The notes: generated by a model from the letters alone, not told the origin. A stretch of DNA of 64,000 bases from Streptomyces sp. ICC1 (GCF_003287935.1 NZ_CP030287.1:7696869-7760868); one strand, 5' to 3'. Positions 44,201 through 52,090 are shown, numbered from the stretch's first letter. Translations and numbers: made by a program.

Positions 44201-45045
44201 CGGGTCTGGCCGTGCAGCCCAATGCACGGATCCGGGCTCCCGCCGAAGGACGCCTCAGCACGCCTCCGCCAGCCGCCCCAGGCGTTCCCGCACCTCCCGC
44301 ACCTCCCGCGCCCGGCCCGAGTCCCCGGCCCGCTCGAACGTCGGGAGCGCGCTCTCCCAGGGCGACGGGTGGCGGCGCGGGGTCGAGCGGGACCCGGCGC
44401 GCGGCCGGCGCGAGCCGCACGGTGGCCGCGTCGGTCCCGCGCAGGCACCACTCGACGAGGCGGGCGACCGCCCGCGCACGCTCGTCCGGCGTGTCCGCCT
44501 CCTCCGCGAGCTCCGGGCGAGCGCCCGGACCAGGCAGTGGAACTGGTAGCGGCCCGGCTCCGGGGACTCCAGCAGGTGGGCGTCGACGAGCGCCTCCAAC
44601 CGGGCGGGCGACGTGGTTGTGGAGCGAGGCGTGCGCCGTGGCCGGAACCGACTCGCCCCACATCGCCGCCTTCACCGTGTCCCAGGACACCAAGGCGTTG
44701 GCCCGTAACAGGAGCACGGCCGGCAGGGTGCGCGACTTCGGTGCGTCGACCGGCCGGGCCGCACCCACCCCTCGCGTCCTCCACGGTGACGATCCCTCTC
44801 GTGCCCCGCCACCAGCCCCCCACGGGAGGTCATCCGATGCGCATCGTAGGCACGGGACCACGGATTCGCCGGTCCGTTTCGAGGGGTGGGCGCGGCGCGG
44901 CAGCCGACCTGGGTCCCTGCCGTCAACGCCTAGTGCTGTGACCGGGAAGGTTTGCCGGGTCGCGGTGTCCGGTGCGGTGCATCTCCCCCGGCTACCGCTG
45001 GGAGGGGCCCCCGGGCGGAGGACCACGGCTAGCACTAGGGGATGA
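38227..45045 (+). CDS. Secreted RHS/YD-repeat protein, toxin tip lost, fused in frame to a LacI HTH remnant
   Basis: 2272 codons from GTG 38227. Signal peptide (PLAAALALALAVPGILTPAAEAA), N-terminal domain (SWSYPVAVPPAAAGPSPSLSFSYSSGSIDGR), about 1500 residues of RHS/YD repeats (YTYDATGNTTKR, YSYDELGRKTGL and similar), and the RHS core (REYDAALGQFLSVDPVLSL, GYTYANNSPVTNSDPTGLE, about residues 1865-1910). Polymorphic toxins carry a C-terminal toxin after this point. Here a poly-Gly tract (DDDG9 or more) and GWNSLGGI are followed at residue 1964 by MGRRPTIADVARRAGVSRS, a LacI-family HTH, and then translation of antisense AfsR-remnant DNA up to a stop at 45045. The native toxin is absent and no immunity gene follows. 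Confidence 0.85.
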   Translation: MSIRPPGGVILRHRLPLAAALALALAVPGILTPAAEAADLPGAPKIAKPKDAKVKAVNAQGAKAAVELVAKNKAENKVQADRARAEAKADWPKAATLEGSAARSGSRPLVDVRSTARVRSPLLSPSVPKGPAAPAAASPDSAGGKSTVKVLDQKAAEKAGITGVLFTATNTADGPAQLTVDYGSFASAVGGGWSTRLGLVSLPACALTTPDKAECRKTTPLPSANSLKNRTVTADVTSLSAGTPTAAKSTSKAPAQAPAVFAVMASETASPQGGGDFAATPLSASSSWESGSSGGGFSWSYPVAVPPAAAGPSPSLSFSYSSGSIDGRTANSNNQGSQVGEGFDLTSSYIERKYGSCDDDGQEDKHDLCWKYENASLVLNGKSSELVKDDTTGKWRLKDDDASQVTWSTGADNGDNDGEYWKVLTGDGTTYTFGLNKLPGAGAERTNSTWSAPVFGDDSGEPGYTKGSTFADRHETQAWRWNLDLVQDVHGNAATYWYAAETNNYAKNGDEAKLLPYTRGGTLSEIRYGQRADTVFSGTPSHKVTFGYEERCFAASCASLTKDTSDHWPDVPFDSICSATEKECKAQGPAFFTRKRMVNVQTHAWSTALEPDNYALVDVFDLTQEYLDAGDLGDTSDQTLVLKSIKRTGKNGGTVDVPPVDFTYHMRPNRVDVDGDNIVPLNRPRINTITSETGAITTVTLSNPECVRGSKMPVAEDDNALSCYPVYWPINGGDPKLDWFHKYNVAAVTIADPAGQNDLVENSYEYANPGWHHNDDPLTPEKERTWSEWRGYGKVTTYTGALGKTRSKAVKVFMQGMRGDKRKGTTATRTTTVAAVPVSGLTIPAINDDEQYSGFLRQEITYDGATPASVSVTDPWSKETASQQKSYANTKAHYVRTGTTYGHTFLTASNTWRSTRADSAYDDYGLQTQTSSAGDTAKTGDESCTRTWYARNDAKGFTGLPSRTRTVAAECSVTDDKLTLPANSATRGDVLSDTATVYDDTTATAWTANQTPTLGLATWTGRAQAYPAASGTADRNPVGAAGWQTTAKTTYDTATSKLGRPLTATDAGGNTTTTSYTPAAAGPLEVTVITGPKLASNAQQHRTYTYTDLRGSIVRSIDANMGSTFNTYDGLGRVTATWLPNRGQSLTPNVKYGYLLERGKQPWTSVGALVPDGSYKTVYTIADALLRPLQTQTPSSNGGRILTDTRYDSRGLAYESYADIWDKDKAPEGVYARAEYGSTPAQSQTVFDGLGRPTTSTLLVYGVQKQSTTTSYTGDSTASTAVQGGNATRTIVDALGRTAETRTYGGTTPNDPAYGGTAPGTSYTSVSNTYTVDGKQAAITGPDNAKWTYGYDLFGRAVTTTDPDKGKGTTTYTVLDQIATSKDARNTVLEYSYDELGRKTGLWKSPKSDANKLAAWTYDTVRKGSPSASTRYEGGLTGKAYTKSVTAYDVLGRPSTNRLTLPADDPLVTSGAIAATTDTTATYRLDGSPNTVAGPAAAGLPAETLQVSYNNFGLPKGLSGTTDYVQNVSYSPLGDIDQLTLARSAAAGVRKTFVGNTYEEGTRRLLRSTVNDQTHNGMLQELTYSYDQAGNVLSIFDSAPLSGFTKADNQCFSYDAQRRMTEAWTPKTADCNPTGRTAANLDGAAPYWNSYTYTAGGQRATEKTNTGTPQTRTYCYDPARPHALAATTTGATCTGVTPQYTYDATGNTTKRAETPGSATSQSLAWGPEGKLTKTTEGANATDYVYDAEGELLIRRDPAGETVLYAGSNEVHLKGAKKWATRSYTIASTKVAVLTNESGSAKLSFVAGDAHSTSSLTISADDTQAVSKRYTTPFGSARGPAAANWPEDKRFLDKPEDIGTGLTHIGAREYDAALGQFLSVDPVLSLDQHQSLNGYTYANNSPVTNSDPTGLESCGSYGYCGGGGWTNGEHIEDMPDDDGGGGGGGGGGGGNGVFSAGWNSLGGIMGRRPTIADVARRAGVSRSPVSFAFNGRPGLAVQPNARIRAPAEGRLSTPPPAAPGVPAPPAPPAPGPSPRPARTSGARSPRATGGGAGSSGTRRAAGASRTVAASVPRRHHSTRRATARARSSGVSASSASSGRAPGPGSGTGSGPAPGTPAGGRRRAPPTGRATWLWSEACAVAGTDSPHIAAFTVSQDTKALARNRSTAGRVRDFGASTGRAAPTPRVLHGDDPSRAPPPAPHGRSSDAHRRHGTTDSPVRFEGWARRGSRPGSLPSTPSAVTGKVCRVAVSGAVHLPRLPLGGAPGRRTTASTRG
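44116..44256 (+). pseudogene. LacI family regulator, HTH remnant
   Basis: About 47 codons with the LacI helix-turn-helix and hinge start (MGRRPTIADVARRAGVSRSPVSFAFNGRPGLA), including its own GGGAGGC ribosome site 7 bp upstream. The sequence loses all similarity at about 44250, where an opposite-strand regulator fragment begins. The effector domain (about 280 residues) is missing. It lies in the RHS frame. Confidence 0.75.
44255..44730 (-). pseudogene. AfsR/SARP-type regulator remnant
   Basis: Two pieces on the minus strand. One is the end of the SARP winged helix (LLLRANALVSWDTVKAAMWGES, ATAHASLHNHVAR; about 44610-44727). It is joined out of frame to a later part of an AfsR-like protein (LEALVDAHLLESPEPGRYQFHCLVRALAR.. 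to RAREVREVRERLGRLAEAC; 44255-44610). The bacterial transcriptional activator and NB-ARC domains between them are deleted. Clearly non-functional. Confidence 0.7.
44930..45038. mobile_element. Palindromic element, type B copy 2 (shortened)
   Basis: 109 bp bounded by CTAG (44930-44933 and 45035-45038). The left 55 bp matches the right arm of the 12069 copy almost exactly (TGCTGTGACCGGGAAGGTTTG...GTGCGGTGCATC). After that an unrelated GC hairpin (CTCCC...GGGAG) interrupts, and GGAGGACCACG resumes the pattern. The minus-strand oxidoreductase gene takes its TAG stop from the right CTAG. Confidence 0.65.
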
Positions 45046-46006
45046 TCAGCATCTTTCCGCGCGCCTCGCCCCGGTGGAGCCGTTCGACGGCCTCGGGGGC
45101 CTGCGCGAGCGGGAAGGTGCGCTGGACGGCCGGGGACAGCGTGCCGTCCTCGACGTGCCGCCGCAGGACCTCGAGGTCGCTCTGGCGTTCGGCGGCGAAG
45201 ATGCCGCCCAGCGTGTGGCGCACGAAGGGGTTGAGCAGCGCGGCCCGCAGCACCCGGTCGATGCCGCCGAGCCAGCGGCCGCCGCCCTCGCCGCCGACGA
45301 TGACGAGCCTTCCGCGCGGCATCAGGGCGCGCCTGAGGTGGGACAGGCCGCGGTTGCCGGCGGTGTCGAGGATGAGGTCGTATTGGCGCACTCCGTCGGC
45401 GAAATCCTCGCGCGTGTAGTCGATGGCCTCGTCCGCGCCGAGCGAGCGCACCAGCTCCGTCTTCGCGGTGCTGCACACCCCCGTGACGTGCGCGCCGTAC
45501 GCCTTGGCGAGTTGCACCGCGAAGGTGCCGACCCCGCCCGCGGCGCCGATGACCAGGACCCGCTGCCCGGGCCGCACGCGGCCCACGTCGCGCAGGGCCT
45601 GGAGGGCGGTCAGGCCGGAGAGGGGGAGCGCGGCCGCCTCCTCCAGGGGGAGCCCGGCGGGCTTGTGCGCGAGCTTGTCCTGCCGGGCGCACACGTACTC
45701 CGCGAAGGAGCCCTCGCAGATGCCGAACACCTCGTCCCCCGGCTTGAATGCGCTCACTCCCCCGCCGACCGCTTCGACCCGGCCGGAGACCTCCCGGCCG
45801 CGTACGGCGACCTTGGGCGCGCGCAGTCCGTACCCCATGAGCCTGAGCAGGTAGGGCCGGCCGCTCATCAGGTGCCAGACCCCGGCGTCCACTCCGGCGG
45901 CCCGGACGGCTATGAGCACCTCCCCGGGGCCCGGCTTCGGCGTCTCGACGTCCCTCAGCTCCAGTACGTCGCTGGATCCGTATGTGTCCTGCACGATCGC
46001 CTTCAC
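45035..46006 (-). CDS. Zinc-independent NADPH:quinone reductase-like oxidoreductase (MDR superfamily)
   Basis: 323 residues, GTG 46006 overlapping the XRE stop by 4 bp. GroES-like N-terminal domain (MKAIVQDTYGSSDVLELRDVETPKPGPGEVLIAVRAAGVD) without the catalytic zinc Cys/His set, then a Rossmann fold with VLVIGAAGGVGTFAVQLAKAYGAHVTGVCST (NADPH-binding GxxGxxG variant AAGGVG) and LVIVGGEGGG. The C-terminus GEARGKMLIIP is typical of QOR/YhdH-like enzymes in actinomycetes. Its TAG stop lies in element B2. Third gene of a compact operon. Confidence 0.88.
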   Translation of the reverse strand: MKAIVQDTYGSSDVLELRDVETPKPGPGEVLIAVRAAGVDAGVWHLMSGRPYLLRLMGYGLRAPKVAVRGREVSGRVEAVGGGVSAFKPGDEVFGICEGSFAEYVCARQDKLAHKPAGLPLEEAAALPLSGLTALQALRDVGRVRPGQRVLVIGAAGGVGTFAVQLAKAYGAHVTGVCSTAKTELVRSLGADEAIDYTREDFADGVRQYDLILDTAGNRGLSHLRRALMPRGRLVIVGGEGGGRWLGGIDRVLRAALLNPFVRHTLGGIFAAERQSDLEVLRRHVEDGTLSPAVQRTFPLAQAPEAVERLHRGEARGKMLIIP

Positions 46007-46236
46007 GGCGCCGTCCCTTCCTCGTCGGTGTACTGGAATACCTGCTCGAGCGGCACGGCGAAGACGCGGGCGATCCTGAACGCCGTCTCGAGCGAGGGCG
46101 AGTAGCGGCCCTTCTCGATGGCGATGACGGTCTGGCGGGTCACGCCGATGCGCTCCGCCAGCTCCGCCTGGGTCATCTCCGCGCGCTCGAAGCGCAAGAT
46201 CCTGATCCGGTTCGTGATGCCGGTCGGCTTCACCAC
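46003..46236 (-). CDS. Small XRE family helix-turn-helix regulator
   Basis: 77 residues, GTG 46236. A single HTH_3 domain: IRILRFERAEMTQAELAERIGVTRQTVIAIEKGRYSPSLETAFRIARVFAVPLEQVFQY. This short YgzD/Xre-like type usually accompanies a small membrane protein. It overlaps the upstream gene by 7 bp and the downstream oxidoreductase by 4 bp, so all three are translated together. Confidence 0.9.
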   Translation of the reverse strand: MVKPTGITNRIRILRFERAEMTQAELAERIGVTRQTVIAIEKGRYSPSLETAFRIARVFAVPLEQVFQYTDEEGTAP

Positions 46237-46673
46237 GACTGGAACCCCCAGCGGTAGGCGGCGAGCTTCACGACGGAGCCGAGCACCGCCGAGAGGACGA
46301 AGCCCAGGTAGATCACGTTGGAGATCCAGAAGCGGTCCGCCCCCGCCATCGACAGGATCAGCGCGGCCACGGCGCCGATGACGAGGAAGGACTGCCCGGC
46401 GTGCTCGCCGAGGCGGCCGATCTCCTTGTCCCGCTGGTCCTTGACGTCGGCTTCGCCGGGCGAGGCGGCGGCGACCGCCACGTGCAGGAGGATCGAGGCC
46501 GCGATGGCTCCGCCGACCGTCCAGAGCAGCGGCGCGATGTACGGGACCTCCGTGAGGGGGACGCCGTCACCGGCCCGGCCCAGCACGAGGGCCAGGTAGA
46601 CCGCGTACCCGGCGACCGCGACCACCCCCATGACCCACGCGCGCTTCTCTTCGAAAGCCACAGCCACTCCCAT
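46230..46673 (-). CDS. Four-helix membrane protein of the XRE-linked type
   Basis: 147 residues from ATG 46673 (MGVAVAFEEKRAW). Four membrane helices (about 13-33, 48-70, 98-115, 118-138), with a soluble segment EADVKDQRDKEIGRLGEHAG between helices 2 and 3. This RDKEI(x)RxGE arrangement is frequent in DUF2178-like proteins co-encoded with 70-residue XRE regulators. Function unknown; possibly senses or modifies the membrane. No good Shine-Dalgarno; AT-rich sequence immediately upstream. Confidence 0.72.
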   Translation of the reverse strand: MGVAVAFEEKRAWVMGVVAVAGYAVYLALVLGRAGDGVPLTEVPYIAPLLWTVGGAIAASILLHVAVAAASPGEADVKDQRDKEIGRLGEHAGQSFLVIGAVAALILSMAGADRFWISNVIYLGFVLSAVLGSVVKLAAYRWGFQSW

Positions 46674-46710
46674 GTAAAACAACTTTGACATGACGAATGT
46701 AAAAGGATCC
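46671..46710. promoter_or_regulatory. AT-rich promoter/operator region of the XRE operon
   Basis: Two direct copies of ATGTAAAA (46672-46679 and 46697-46704 on the plus strand) 25 bp apart flank TTGACA (46686-46691, plus strand). This is unusually AT-rich for the window. It abuts the start of the membrane-protein gene, so it is a plausible binding site for the co-encoded XRE regulator. Confidence 0.45.
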
Positions 46711-46812
46711 ATACCCCGTGTCAATGATTTCTTACATCGTGCCGCGTCGGCCGGTCCCGTCACGCGGTACGGGCCGGGATCCGCGGGCGGGCGGGGGCCG
46801 ATACTGATCTTC

Positions 46813-47943
46813 ATGAACGACACGGCCACGGCCACCGCCCTCGCCCACGCCCTGGAACGGATATCCGGACACGTCAGCCGGTTCGACGCCCGCTTCGAGC
46901 AGTACTTCGACACCCTCGGGGAGCGCATCGACCTCCCGCTGCCCAGCCGCTTCGCCCCGCGCTGCCTGGAGCTGCTGCGCGAGCTGTCGACGCGCGGCGG
47001 GAAGCGCCTGCGGGTGGTCGTGCTGCACGAGGCGGCCCGGCTGGTGACCACCGACGAACCGCCGGGCCTGGCGGAGGCGGCCCTGAGCCTCGAGCTGCTG
47101 CAGACGCACGGGCTCGTCCACGACGACATCATCGACGACGCCCCGCTGCGGCGCGGCGGGGCCTCGACGTACTACGCCTACCGCCGGGAGCTGCCCGGCG
47201 ACCTCCCCGCCGCCCTCGGCCTCGCCGTGCTCGCGGGCGACCTCGCCGCGTTCCTGTCGATGCAGGTACTGCTGGAGGCCGACGTTCCGGCGGAGCTGCG
47301 CCACGCCTTGCTGGCCGTCCAGACCCGGACGGCGGCCGAGACCGTGCTCGGGCAGATCGCGGACCTGGAGCGGGACACCCTCGCGGATCCCGGTGAGGAG
47401 TTCCTGCACGCCGTAACCGACTTCAAGAGCGCGCGGTACTCCGTCCTGGCCCCGTTGACCATGGGGCTGCTGGCCGCGGGCGAGGACCCCGCGCCGCACC
47501 GCGACCGGCTGCACCGGTACGCCCGCCTGGTGGGGATCGGCGAGCAGATGCGCGACGACTACCTGGACCTGTTCCACAAGGCCGACCGGGTCGGCAAGTC
47601 GACCGGGGCCGACATCCGCGCCGGACGGCGCACGTACGCCGTGGGCGCGGTCCTGGCCTGCGCGGGCGGGACCGACGCGGCCCTGGTGGAAGCGGCCCTC
47701 GGCGACCCCGCCTGCCCGGACGCCACCATCGCCCGGATCCAGCGGATCGCCCGCGACGGCGGAGCGGACCGGCTGCTGCGCGCCGAGATCCGGCGGTACG
47801 CGGAGGCCGCCTCCGCCGAGGCCGCGTCCTGGGCCCCGTACTGGCGGGCGGAGGCGGTGGGCCTCTTCCGGAGCCTGCCCCTGTGGCACATCGACCAGCT
47901 GGACGGCACGGACGGCACGGACGGGACCGACGGCACGGCCTGA
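46813..47943 (+). CDS. Polyprenyl (isoprenyl) diphosphate synthase
   Basis: 376 residues, ATG 46813; GATACT 7 bp upstream suggests a leaderless transcript. All-trans prenyltransferase: first aspartate-rich motif HDDIIDD (about residues 101-107), GKRLRVVVLHEAARL substrate loop, FKSARYSVLAPLTMG, second aspartate-rich motif GEQMRDDYLDLF, and DRVGKSTGADIRAGRRTY. It makes a C15-C20 or longer prenyl diphosphate from IPP and DMAPP; the chain-length residue cannot be judged reliably. No terpene cyclase or phytoene synthase is adjacent. The C-terminus ends in a DGT repeat (DGTDGTDGTDGTA). Confidence 0.9.
   Translation: MNDTATATALAHALERISGHVSRFDARFEQYFDTLGERIDLPLPSRFAPRCLELLRELSTRGGKRLRVVVLHEAARLVTTDEPPGLAEAALSLELLQTHGLVHDDIIDDAPLRRGGASTYYAYRRELPGDLPAALGLAVLAGDLAAFLSMQVLLEADVPAELRHALLAVQTRTAAETVLGQIADLERDTLADPGEEFLHAVTDFKSARYSVLAPLTMGLLAAGEDPAPHRDRLHRYARLVGIGEQMRDDYLDLFHKADRVGKSTGADIRAGRRTYAVGAVLACAGGTDAALVEAALGDPACPDATIARIQRIARDGGADRLLRAEIRRYAEAASAEAASWAPYWRAEAVGLFRSLPLWHIDQLDGTDGTDGTDGTA
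47901..47939 (+). repeat. 9-bp coding tandem repeat (GACGGCACG) at a gene 3' end
   Basis: About four copies encode the terminal DGT repeats of the prenyl synthase. A related repeat occurs at the 3' end of egtD (58549-58600). Confidence 0.85.
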
Positions 47944-48070
47944 GCCCTCACCGGCCGTGCCGGACCGCCGGACCGCCGGACCGTGCCGGACCGCACCGGG
48001 CCGGGGACCCGCGTCACCCGAGCGCGCGGCCCCGCTGGCACACCGGCCCCCGCCCCGGCTTGCTGGTCGC

Positions 48071-48712
48071 ATGACACGAAGCACACCGGGGACCCCCTCG
48101 GAGAAGAGCCTCTCCACCCCCCGGGCGGCCGGGCTCGCGGGCATCGTCTTCGCCGTCCTGCTGGCGGCGGCGATCGTGCTCTCCCGGATCGCCCTGCCGG
48201 AGGGCGGCGGCGCCGACCGGGTCGAGGTCACCTCGGGCCAGCGGGACGCGGTGACCACGGCCCTCGAACTCGTCCCGTTCGCCGGGATCGCCTTCCTCTG
48301 GTTCATGGGCGCGCTGCGCGAACACGCCGGCGACGCCGAGGACCGGTTCGTCTCGACCGTCTTCCTGGGCAGCGGCCTGGTCTTCGTCGCCTGCCTGTTC
48401 GGCGCCGCCGGGGCCGCCGGAACGGTCCTGGCCTCCGACCAGCCGCAGGAGTTCGGCCGCCACTTCGCGTACACGCTGCTCACCACGTACGCGATGCGGA
48501 TGGCCGCCGTCTTCATCTTCGCGACCTCGACGATCGGCCGGCGGCTCGGGGTCTTCCCGCGCCCCCTGGCCCTGGCCGGGTACCTGGCGGGCCTCGTGCT
48601 GCTCCTGGCCGGCTCCTCGCTGCCGTGGTCCGAGCTGGTCTTCCCGGCCTGGTCCGCGCTGGTGAGCCTGTACATCCTGCGGTCGGGCCGGGCCGGCCCC
48701 CGTACCTCCTGA
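48071..48712 (+). CDS. Integral membrane protein (DUF4386-like)
   Basis: 213 residues, ATG 48071. Basic/Ser-Thr N-terminus then five to six hydrophobic segments: AAGLAGIVFAVLLAAAIVL, ALELVPFAGIAFLWFMGALREH, TVFLGSGLVFVACLFGAAGAAGTVL, TLLTTYAMRMAAVFIFATSTIGRRLGVFP, LALAGYLAGLVLLLAG, and a C-terminal VFPAWSALVSLYIL. Short loops and the RRLGVFPRPLALAGY motif resemble DUF4386 proteins. Function unknown; likely monocistronic. Confidence 0.75.
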   Translation: MTRSTPGTPSEKSLSTPRAAGLAGIVFAVLLAAAIVLSRIALPEGGGADRVEVTSGQRDAVTTALELVPFAGIAFLWFMGALREHAGDAEDRFVSTVFLGSGLVFVACLFGAAGAAGTVLASDQPQEFGRHFAYTLLTTYAMRMAAVFIFATSTIGRRLGVFPRPLALAGYLAGLVLLLAGSSLPWSELVFPAWSALVSLYILRSGRAGPRTS

Positions 48713-48875
48713 CGCCCGCCGCCGCCGCCCGCCGCCGCCCGCCGGCAGACGCGGGCGCGCGCCGGTCCGCACCCGGGCGTCGGCGTCACTCCAACGGCGG
48801 CGCCGGAGGGGCCCCGCCCGGCCCGGCGGCACACGCTGGTCCGGGTAGCCGAGGGGGGCACCGAAAGGACACACC

Positions 48876-49142
48876 TTGCTGAGGCTCGTCGTCGATCTCA
48901 ACCGGTGCCAGGGATACGCGCAGTGCGCGTTCCTCGCCCCCGACGTCTTCGCGATGCACGGGGACGAGGGACTGCTCTACGATCCGCAGGCCGAGGAGGC
49001 CCAGCGCGAGCGGGTGGCCCAGGCCGTCGCCGCCTGCCCCGTACAGGCGATCCTCGTGGACGAGCTGGACCTGGCCGCCACCCCGGCCGGGGCAGCCGCC
49101 ACGGCCGGGGCCGGGGACGCCAAGGGGGCCTCCGATGGCTGA
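48876..49142 (+). CDS. [3Fe-4S]-type ferredoxin for the P450 system
   Basis: 88 residues, starting TTG 48876 (LLRLVVDLNRCQGYAQC) with GAAAGGAC 6 bp upstream; no ATG or GTG fits. Cysteines Cys11, Cys17 and the later ACPVQAI Cys give the C-x5-C...C-P pattern of 3Fe-4S P450 ferredoxins. An Ala/Gly tail (about 70-88) overlaps the downstream reductase start by 8 bp. It shuttles electrons from the adjacent FAD reductase to the P450. Confidence 0.9.
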   Translation: MLRLVVDLNRCQGYAQCAFLAPDVFAMHGDEGLLYDPQAEEAQRERVAQAVAACPVQAILVDELDLAATPAGAAATAGAGDAKGASDG

Positions 49143-50526
49143 CACCGCCCTGGAGCAGCTCAAGCGCTCCGGCAAGATCGTGGTCGTCGGTGCCTCGCTG
49201 GCCGGACTGCGCGCCGCGGAGACCATGCGGGAGAAGGGCTTCGCCGGTTCCCTGACCCTGATCGGCGACGAACCGTACGAACCGTACGACCGCCCGCCGC
49301 TGTCCAAGCAGGTCCTGCTCGGCAAGGGCGACGCGGAGCACACCGCGCTGCCCCGACGCCGCGCCATCGACGCCGAATGGCGTCTGGGCGTGGCGGCGAG
49401 CGGGCTCGACATGGCGGCCCGCAAGGTCCTCCTCGCCGATGGCGAGGAGGTGCCCTACGACCGCCTGCTGATCGCCACCGGTGTGCGGGCCCGGGCCTGG
49501 CCCAACGAGGCCGAGCGCGAGCTCGACGGGGTCTTCACGCTGCGCACCCGCGAGGACGGCGCCGCGCTGGCCCGGAGCCTGAACGCCGGACCGCGCCGGG
49601 TCCTGGTCATCGGCGCCGGATTCACCGGCTCCGAGATCGCCTCCGCCTGCCGCGAACGCGGGCTGGAGGTGACCGTCGCCGAGCGCGGTGACGCCCCGCT
49701 GGTGGGCGCCCTGGGCGGGGTCATCGGCGCCGTCGCCGCCGAACTCCACCGGGAGAACGGCGTCGACCTGCGGACCGGGATCATGGTCACCGGCCTGGAG
49801 GGCGACGCCACGGGACGGGTCCGCGCCGCGCACCTGTCCGACGGCACCACGCTGGAGTGCGACGTGGTCGTCGCCTCGCTCGGAGCCCAGCGCAACACCG
49901 AGTGGCTGACGGGCTCCGGCCTCGGGGCGGGCCCGCGCGGCATCGCCTGCGACGCCGGCTGCCGGGCCTTCGACATCCGCGGCATCGTCACCGACGACGT
50001 CTACGTGGCGGGCGACGTGGCCCGTTCCCCGCACGCACTGTTCGGCTACCAGTTCCTGTCGCTGGAGCACTGGGGCAACGCCGTGGCGCAGGCCGACACC
50101 GCCGCGCACAACATGCTCAGCGAGAGCACCGACCGCCGGCCGCACCTGTGGGTGCCGGCGTTCTGGTCCTCCCAGTTCGGGGTGAACATCAAGTCCGTCG
50201 GCGTGCCCTCCATGGGCACGGAGATCATGATCACCCAGGGTTCGCGGGCCGAGCGCCGCTTCACCGGGGTCTACGGCTACCAGGGCCGGGTCATCGGCGC
50301 GGTCACCTTCGACAACTCGCGGTGGCTGCAGTTCTACGAGCAGCAGATCGAGGCCACCGCGCCCTTCCCTCCCCCGTTCACCACGGTCGACCGGCGCTCC
50401 GACGGGCAGCGGCCGATCCCCGCGGACTTCCCCGACCCGTCCGTCCCCACGCACGGGCCGACCATCACCCTCAGCGGGTACTCGCCGGCCGACCGCCGGA
50501 TCACCTTCACCCCCGCCGGGCACTGA
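49135..50526 (+). CDS. FAD-dependent NAD(P)H-ferredoxin reductase
   Basis: 463 residues. FAD-binding GxGxxG-type start KIVVVGASLAGLRAAETMREKGF, then YEPYDRPPLSKQVLLGK (oxygenase-coupled reductase motif), the second dinucleotide fold VLVIGAGFTGSEIASACRERGLEVTVAERG, and VYVAGDVA. A reductase C-terminal domain (about 330-410) is followed by a tail of about 50 residues (DRRSDGQRPIPADFPDP...) longer than in typical members. Encoded between its ferredoxin and P450 partners, 8-bp overlap and 25-bp gap. Confidence 0.92.
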   Translation: MADTALEQLKRSGKIVVVGASLAGLRAAETMREKGFAGSLTLIGDEPYEPYDRPPLSKQVLLGKGDAEHTALPRRRAIDAEWRLGVAASGLDMAARKVLLADGEEVPYDRLLIATGVRARAWPNEAERELDGVFTLRTREDGAALARSLNAGPRRVLVIGAGFTGSEIASACRERGLEVTVAERGDAPLVGALGGVIGAVAAELHRENGVDLRTGIMVTGLEGDATGRVRAAHLSDGTTLECDVVVASLGAQRNTEWLTGSGLGAGPRGIACDAGCRAFDIRGIVTDDVYVAGDVARSPHALFGYQFLSLEHWGNAVAQADTAAHNMLSESTDRRPHLWVPAFWSSQFGVNIKSVGVPSMGTEIMITQGSRAERRFTGVYGYQGRVIGAVTFDNSRWLQFYEQQIEATAPFPPPFTTVDRRSDGQRPIPADFPDPSVPTHGPTITLSGYSPADRRITFTPAGH

Positions 50527-50551
50527 CCCGCACGCCCCCGGAGGACCCGCA

Positions 50552-51793
<1,242 letters not shown>

Positions 51794-51838
51794 CCGGACC
51801 GGACCTGCCGGGACCGGACCCGCCCGGGGCGAGGCCGG

Positions 51839-52090
51839 CTACCAGCCGAACCGGCGGTCGGCCTCGCGCTCGAACTCCTCGAAGGTGAGCACGTCGTCGC
51901 CGTCCCGGTTGGCCTGGTCGAAGAGGGCCGAGGAGGCGTCGACGTCGCCCACGCCCCAGAACGGCAGGACGCCTTCGGCGGCGAGGGTGGGGCCCTTGGT
52001 CCGCAGCGCCGAGATCACCTCGACACGGGTCAGGACGCCGTCGCTGTTCAGGTCGAGTGCGTCGAAGAGCCTGCGGGCCTTCTCGCTCAT
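51839..52090 (-). CDS. Small EF-hand protein (calerythrin/calmodulin-like)
   Basis: 83 residues from ATG 52090, with CGAGGAAAGG about 10 bp upstream. EF-hand 1: DLNSDGVLTRVE (full 12-residue loop). EF-hand 2: NRDGDDVLTFEE, degenerate, with Asn at loop position 1 and Asp instead of Gly at position 6. Such small calcium-binding proteins are common in Streptomyces. The second site probably has reduced affinity. Convergent with the P450 gene. Confidence 0.82.
   Translation of the reverse strand: MSEKARRLFDALDLNSDGVLTRVEVISALRTKGPTLAAEGVLPFWGVGDVDASSALFDQANRDGDDVLTFEEFEREADRRFGW

Noticed and set aside
48071..48712. Terpene cyclase next to the prenyl synthase
   Set aside because: The downstream gene encodes a multi-helix DUF4386-like membrane protein without DDxx(D/E) or NSE motifs, so no terpene cluster is supported.
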